A DNA stretch of 64,000 bases from Chondrosia reniformis (taxonomy: Eukaryota; Porifera; Demospongiae; Chondrillida; Chondrillidae): assembly GCA_947172415.1 (NCBI GenBank), contig OX359198.1:5115401-5179400 (forward strand). Direction: 5' to 3'. Shown piece by piece: positions 55,257 through 64,000 of the stretch. The first letter of the stretch is position 1; every line of letters starts with the position of its first letter. The position numbers were made by a program, and so were the translations under genes. The notes under the pieces were generated by a model that was given only the letters and a program-made list of their open reading frames with translations, had not been told where the DNA came from and made no database searches.

Positions 55257-57322
55257 TTATGCCCACGTCCTGGGTATAATTTGTTTGGTAGACTGTGTCA
55301 CAGCTGTCTGTGGGAGGATCATCTGGGATCCACCTCCTGGTCCTCCAGCTGCCATCTTTGCTGCTGCAAGTGGCCTAAACATGTAAAATATCAATTATCC
55401 ACAGGCTGCTATCTCAGCACTCAGGAAAATACAGCAATACCCATTAAGGTTATGTTAGTGGAGGGATGTCTATATACGGTGCTTAATAAGAGTCTCTAAA
55501 ATATCCTTTGTATATAAAGTAAGAAATTAGTGTTGATTTCTATAATGACTGCCATAATGCATTAGAAAACCACACACTAATGTGAATATTAGACAAAACT
55601 CTATTGTAAAAACATTTAAAATGGCTAAATCATACATAAGTCGCATACTGAAGTTTTAGTGACTTAACTAACATATAGCTTCTGTATTTGGGGGTATCAT
55701 ACAGCCAATGTAGAGAAGATTTCATTATGTGACTTATGTATGATCAAGCTAATGTAGAGAAGATTTCATTATGCAACTTATGTATGATCAAGCTAATGTA
55801 GAGAAGATTTCATTATGTGACTTATGTATGATTAAGCCAATGTAGAGATGATTTGTGACAAAAGGGATTATGTAAAAACAGAGGAGGCACTCACATAGAT
55901 GGCGGTCTCATCAATCCAGGATGCATGGCACCCATGGTAACAGGATTAAATGAGTAAGGTATGTTTGTTGCTGGTAGGTTTGTGTTGATCACAGTGTTGG
56001 GTGCTTGGGGGCGGACGTGAGGATGATGCCTAAATTGAACATGTGCTTCTAAGTCACGAGGAGATCTATACGTATTTCCACAGCCTTTGTTGTCATAGCG
56101 TCCACCTCCATGGCAACAGATATATAAATTACCCATAAGCGCTTCTTCAAATTCTTGTTTCGGTTCATTACACTTTGGACATGTTCCTCCCGACTTCTTA
56201 GCACAGTCACGACAGAAGGCATGCTTACATTTTTTCTACGACAAAAATAACACTAATTCTTAGTTAGACAACATAGTAATGATAAACTGAGCTCTATCAG
56301 AACCAATAAATCTGATATGCATTCAATTTGTTCCACATTCAAATATGCATTAATAATTTCATAGTGAGTACACAATCTATGCACATTCAGTCTGCTGTTT
56401 GTCTTAAAACTAACTCAGGATTCAAATGATCCTACGAGTCTATTTCTTTATTGAATCCTCCCCTTTTCTTTTCTTTTTGCCTTCACTTAGGTATGCAAGC
56501 ACTACATTCATATTTCTCCACTTACCATTCTACCGTATATGAGCACAGCCTTTTCACACTCCGGACAGAGACTCAATTTGGGGGCTGTTACCGGCTGCCC
56601 CAGTTGATTAATAGGGAAATCCCACTTGAGATCCAAACCCTTCTGAGTAGCAAACCCACATTCATCTTGTTGCAGCACAGGTGGGGCAATCACACTGGGG
56701 TTGATAACAGGAGGAGGAGGAGGAGGAACTTCTTCTTCAACAGGCTCAGTCTCTGGTCTAGGGGAGGCTGACACTACACAGTTAACAAATTATACATAGT
56801 ATGTAAGCACTAGCTAGTGCCTTACATGATGAGAACTAGTGTACATACATATAATCTTATAAATAGTGACCTTACGACAATGATGACATAAAGAATCTAA
56901 ATAATCTAAATAATCTGACACACTATTTTCTTTAGACATGTACGCAATTGATATTAATATGAGACTAAACCAAAGGACTAGAATAGATTGCTATTCTTAG
57001 GTAAACCCTATACCCTATAATCTTAAACAATAAGCAACGATCTCTTTATTAGGCAAATTCACTTTAGTATATAGGCCTGCGATATTATATGTATCTAGCA
57101 TGCTACGTATATGTAATGCCCTCATATATTGTAATTGTACTGTTAATTGTATACCATTCTCCTGACGTAGCTCATCAAAAGACTAGAAGGTACCTATGAG
57201 CTGTTCTTACTTTGTACATCATCCTTTTTACTGCTTTTCAACTTTAGAGCGATGCTCTTCTTTACAAAGCCACCTCCTGTTTCTTTTGCAGTATCACCAC
57301 TAAGGTCTTGGACATCGGCCAT
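55257..57322 (-). CDS. CBLL1: Hakai/CBLL1-like E3 ubiquitin ligase
   Basis: Exons 57211-57322, 56526-56773, 55895-56235 and 55257-55374 give 272 residues. After a disordered, proline-rich N-terminus (EEEVPPPPPPVINP) comes KLSLCPECEKAVLIYGRM joined to KKCKHAFCRDC and TCPKC, a RING finger with the IYGRM signature of Hakai. Next is the Hakai pTyr-binding extension: YICCHGGGRY, GCGNTYRSPRDLEAH and FRHH, whose Cys/His residues bind a third zinc in the known dimer. Human Hakai (about 490 residues) has a long Pro-rich tail; here the tail is short and ends TKQIIPRTWA. Hakai ubiquitinates Src-phosphorylated E-cadherin and is also a part of the m6A writer accessory complex. The second role may be the older one in an animal this basal (inference). 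Confidence 0.9.
55703..55852. repeat. 44-bp tandem repeat in Hakai intron 3
   Basis: AATGTAGAGAAGATTTC recurs at 55707, 55751, 55795 and, changed, at 55839. It ends about 40 bases from exon 3. Confidence 0.9.
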
Positions 57323-57524
57323 TTTAAATCGCGATAAGTTTCTATTAAATTTATCTGGGTATCAGGATCAGTTGATGAGGTTGGATTGGAATAAGGCTAC
57401 AGTGTGTAGGTCTATATACACAAGTATGTATAGTGAGTACATGCTAGGTAAAACTTTATTAGCCAAATATATAATCAGCTTCTTGTTATGATTATTAGAG
57501 TATTGAGATATATTCTGATACGTA

Positions 57525-57616
57525 CGTACAAGAAGAAGACAAAGACTTCCATTGTAACTAATCAGTGATGAAAGTTGGAATTCCCAGAAACAGCTGTATG
57601 TCCCAGGAAAAGGAAG
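57525..57616 (+). repeat. H1 element copy H, partial, plus strand
   Basis: GTGATGA replaces CTGATGA; GGAATTCCCAGAAACAGCTGT is kept in parts, ending GTA instead of GTC. It lies between the Hakai start and the PTEN stop, a 600-base gap with no other feature. Confidence 0.75.
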
Positions 57617-57922
57617 GAAGGTCAGTATGAAACTCATCCAAAACTCTCTCTCTATATATACTGTATGAGCTTTTCCTGAAAGTATAAATCTAGAAACATT
57701 TCTATAATTGTGTTTGTATACATTTTCCTTAGCATCGTTAATTTGCTTGATATTTATAGTATTGTTATTGTTATTATAAGGTAATCCCAGCAGCACAGTA
57801 ATGCTGCATGGTATAAATGACAGACCAAAAATTATAATTAGATTCATAAGATATATAATGTCATTACGGTATGTGCTGTCATGCATTTAGTTCTTCTACT
57901 GTTATATTCAATTTCCATTTTA

Positions 57923-61609
<3,687 letters not shown>

Positions 61610-62010
61610 TTCGTTCAGTTAGCTATCGATTCTCTGATTCAGACTTCAATTAGCGGTGCATTACGTATAAATATCCACAATTTAGGAAGTATACCAGATA
61701 TCGGCAAGTATCGGGAAAAACATGGCGTCCTATATAGAGCTTTTTTTCAATTAATTGGCCACAAAACTTGAACTCTCCTATACTATATCATAATTATAAA
61801 GAGTATTTGTATTGACCAATTACATGTTATACATACTATGTATTTTAAGATGTTATATGTTTAATGATTTTTGTTCCATTTGATGTTTACAATTAACTGT
61901 AAAATTAACTAAAAAGTTAGTGCAATATGCTTGTAATCGTAAGTGAATACTATTTGTTAGGCTAATAAGGAATGCAGTGGACCTAAGCTAGTTAGATGTT
62001 GGTGTAAGTG
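61610..62010. other. Spacer between PTEN start and the next minus-strand gene
   Basis: About 400 bases containing the PTEN promoter. No TATA box at a fitting distance and no other feature seen. Confidence 0.4.
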
Positions 62011-62878
62011 TTAAATGGCTGTAACTAGGATATCTTCATCATCACTATCTTCATCGAGAGCCTGCTGTAACAGATGACCTTCATCTCCATCCTCGCTCAA
62101 GGCGTGATCCTGGAACATCTCCATACGTATCTCCTGTATTTTGAAAGTGAAATTATCAATTTGAAATGAAATATTTTTGCAAAATTATAGCTTTCACCTT
62201 GAAGGTTAGATGTAATAACAAAAACACTTAATGTCTAATAATTCAAAACAAATCTATTATAAGTTAGTGAATTATATTAGAATGTTATTAGCCAAGCAGA
62301 TATAACAAACCTGTGATTCATAAATTGGATTACCACGTTGAAGTGTAGCTGCAGTGTCAGTATGGCTGTGAAAAGAAAAGTTGCATTGCTATGTATATAC
62401 GTACTATAATTGACAAAAAATGCATATAGCTTAATATGCAGTTTGTAGCTCTCTTAAATACATATATTAACAGTAGCCATCGACCTAAATAATTGATTGA
62501 AGAGTATGTACATATAAAAATAACTGCAGCTACTTTTAATTGCTAATTATAGTTGCACACTCATAATAGACATATTTATACTATTAGTGCCCAAACCTCG
62601 GCTCCTGACTGGCGTCCATGTTTTTCCACTTATTAAAGGGATCAATGAACATAGGATTCTCATGAGTAATCCTAAAAACGAGTTAAAGAGAACTAGTGAA
62701 TATTCTATTAAATAGGGTTACTAACATCTACATAGTTACATATATATCAATTTATTTATTCTCCCTAGCAACTAACTCATCGGCCCCCTGCACATTCTCC
62801 AGTTGAATTAAATCCCTGCTTATATCAGTGCCTCTATGGAAGAACATATTGGATTGGTATTCCTTCTTCTTTTGCTGT
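62011..62878 (-). CDS. 3' exons of an unrecognised protein with acidic, NPxY-bearing tail
   Basis: Four exons join in frame: 62777-62878, 62597-62671, 62311-62365 and 62011-62133, ending at TAA 62011-62013. The 118-residue end reads QQKKKEYQSNMFFHRGTDIS, then ADEITHENPMFIDPF, then QRGNPIYESQEIRMEM, then an acidic run ALDEDSDDEDILVTAI. ENPMF and NPIYE resemble NPxY-type sorting or PTB-binding signals of membrane-protein tails. The upstream exon must end in phase 2 and was not found with certainty; a segment at about 63455-63510 or the death-domain exon at the window edge could belong to the same gene. I do not recognise the family. Confidence 0.6.
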
Positions 62879-62889
62879 CTTGTAGTGAA

Positions 62890-63130
62890 AAAGTAAGTAA
62901 AAAGTAATGAATATATATGTGAAATGACAATCAAACCACAAGCAAACATAATGAAGAAGAAAAAGCACTTAAGAAGCAGGTGCTGGGTATTTACCCCAAG
63001 TCAGTCACAGTAGCATATTGCACTTGCATGGAACATTTCACTTTCCATATGATGTGGTCTGTCTTCATCAGATTTGTGCTGTAACTCAACTGGTTATGAC
63101 AACTAGTGCTCTATCACTGAACATAGAAAG
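62890..63130 (-). repeat. tRNA-derived SINE, minus strand
   Basis: Reading the minus strand: TTCAGTGATAGAGCACTAG (A box), GGGGTAAATACCCAG (B box), GCTTCTTAAGTGCTTTTTC, then GCTTGTGGTTTGATTGTCA. This follows the order of the SINEs at 35655 and 39655. The exon at 62878 begins just past its end. Confidence 0.65.
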
Positions 63131-63710
63131 CCCCAATGCTTGTTTATTGTAATACATGTATTTGGATTTGGATTCTTTCAAGGTGTACTACAATAATTTG
63201 AAACACTTCATTTTGAATGACACAAAGTAGTAGAGCTATATATACATATTTGACAAACAGTTAAACGAAATACATGTTACATCAGAGATTTATTGTTTCA
63301 ATAGTTTCATTTCTTTCGGTAATCCAATAGTTTGTTAAAAGACTGCAAGGCTGCTCTCACTATGACACTGTGTGAATGGGATGAGAAATATTGCTAGATG
63401 AGGAATGAAGAAATTAAAAAGTAGCATGTGACATACCACAAACAATATTACGCTTGACATTAAGTAACCATCACACCCTCTCTCCACTCCCTTCACTTCT
63501 ACAATAATGGGAGGGAGGAGAGGTAGCATCATCTAAACTACTATGGGTCATGAATATAATTAGTAATAGCATTCATTTAACTGACAAGTTGCCCCAAGTT
63601 TTGGACTATTAGACATTCTACTAAGGCATAAATTGTTCATTTAAATTCACCTTTTTAACAAATACTTTCCACCTCTGACTGTATGAACAAAATGTAACAT
63701 CGGCTAACCC

Positions 63711-64000
63711 TCATTCCCTCTCCATATGTACCTTTACAGCTTCCACCAGTTCCTTTGCCTCACATTTACAGTTTCGATCCACCAGGACTTTATACAATGT
63801 GTTCAAGGTCCTTGGCCGACTACCAGACTCTCTTTCTTGTCTCAGCCAAGATCTCAGCATGGCTTTACATAGTCCCTCATTGTTTAACTTTGGGTCCTTA
63901 AGTGAGGCTATCTTATTGTCCTCAAACTGAAGGCAAATTGCAATTTCCTCCCATTTCTGTGGAACTTTATCAATGACCTTCCTTAGTAACACAACCATGT
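63711..64000 (-). CDS. Death-domain exon, incomplete at window edge
   Basis: The open frame enters from beyond the window and runs to TGA at 63711-63713; it may instead splice at AAG before GTACAT at about 63732. It encodes a death-fold pattern: VPQKWEEIAICLQFEDNKI, ALRSWLRQ-type helix (MLRSWLRQERESGSRPRTLN) and TLYKVLVDRNCKCEA, as in the death domains abundant in sponge and other invertebrate genes. These domains self-associate in adaptor and receptor signalling. The rest of the protein is outside the window. Confidence 0.65.
   Translation of the reverse strand, partial: MVVLLRKVIDKVPQKWEEIAICLQFEDNKIASLKDPKLNNEGLCKAMLRSWLRQERESGSRPRTLNTLYKVLVDRNCKCEAKELVEAVKVHMERE

Noticed and set aside
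62885..62982. Single-pass membrane helix for the NPxY-tail protein
   Set aside because: The coding-looking stretch is the tail of a SINE that also occurs at 29507 and 39750. Kept only as a possible exonisation.

Overview
The window is nuclear DNA of an animal, most likely a demosponge of the Amphimedon type (inference). The genes are metazoan in kind: PTEN with a PDZ-binding tail, CDKL2, CDV3, Hakai/CBLL1, isovaleryl-CoA dehydrogenase, group XII phospholipase A2 and a TRIM-NHL protein. Introns have GT-AG ends and are mostly short, the DNA is AT-rich, and runs such as tacgtacgta are everywhere. There are no operons and no bacterial genes other than one animal-embedded RNA ligase of bacterial type. 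I built the exon models by hand from splice sites and reading phase. Models called complete close in frame from ATG to stop.

Layout. 1-5 kb: a three-exon stefin (+), then a poorly understood minus-strand gene running into a 21-bp minisatellite. 5.2-12 kb: CDKL2-like kinase (-), 14 exons. 13.4-17.4 kb: CDV3 (-), head to head with an RNA ligase (+, 17.5-22.4 kb) across a 136-bp shared promoter. 23.4-25.6 kb: an intronless TRIM-NHL gene (+). 25.6-30.6 kb: no gene seen; it holds a 23-bp satellite of about 38 copies. 30.7-32.8 kb: group XII PLA2 (+). 33.2-34.9 kb: GT61-type glycosyltransferase (-), head to head with isovaleryl-CoA dehydrogenase (+, 35.2-51.1 kb), whose seventh intron is 7.9 kb and full of repeats. 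52.4-55.0 kb: a secreted cysteine-rich protein (+). 55.3-57.3 kb: Hakai (-). 57.9-61.6 kb: PTEN (-). 62.0-64 kb: 3' exons of an acidic NPxY-containing protein and a death-domain exon (-), both incomplete.

The most unusual feature is in the repeats. Several short dispersed families (a ~200-bp element, two foldback families with terminal inverted repeats, and a fourth family) carry a hammerhead-ribozyme-like core: CUGAUGA or CUGAAGA, a short hairpin, GAAAC, and in two families a GUC cleavage triplet. About 20 copies lie in these 64 kb, mostly in introns. Other notable points: the PTEN active site has lost the basic residues that read PIP3 yet keeps the TTDS cluster and TKV end; CDV3 has a stop codon that overlaps a splice donor; a CDKL2 splice donor lies in a 52-bp tandem duplication; and a SINE tail mimics a transmembrane helix.

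The genes are unrelated in pathway (protease inhibition, signalling, amino-acid breakdown, glycosylation, RNA repair). No functional cluster is apparent beyond the two head-to-head pairs.
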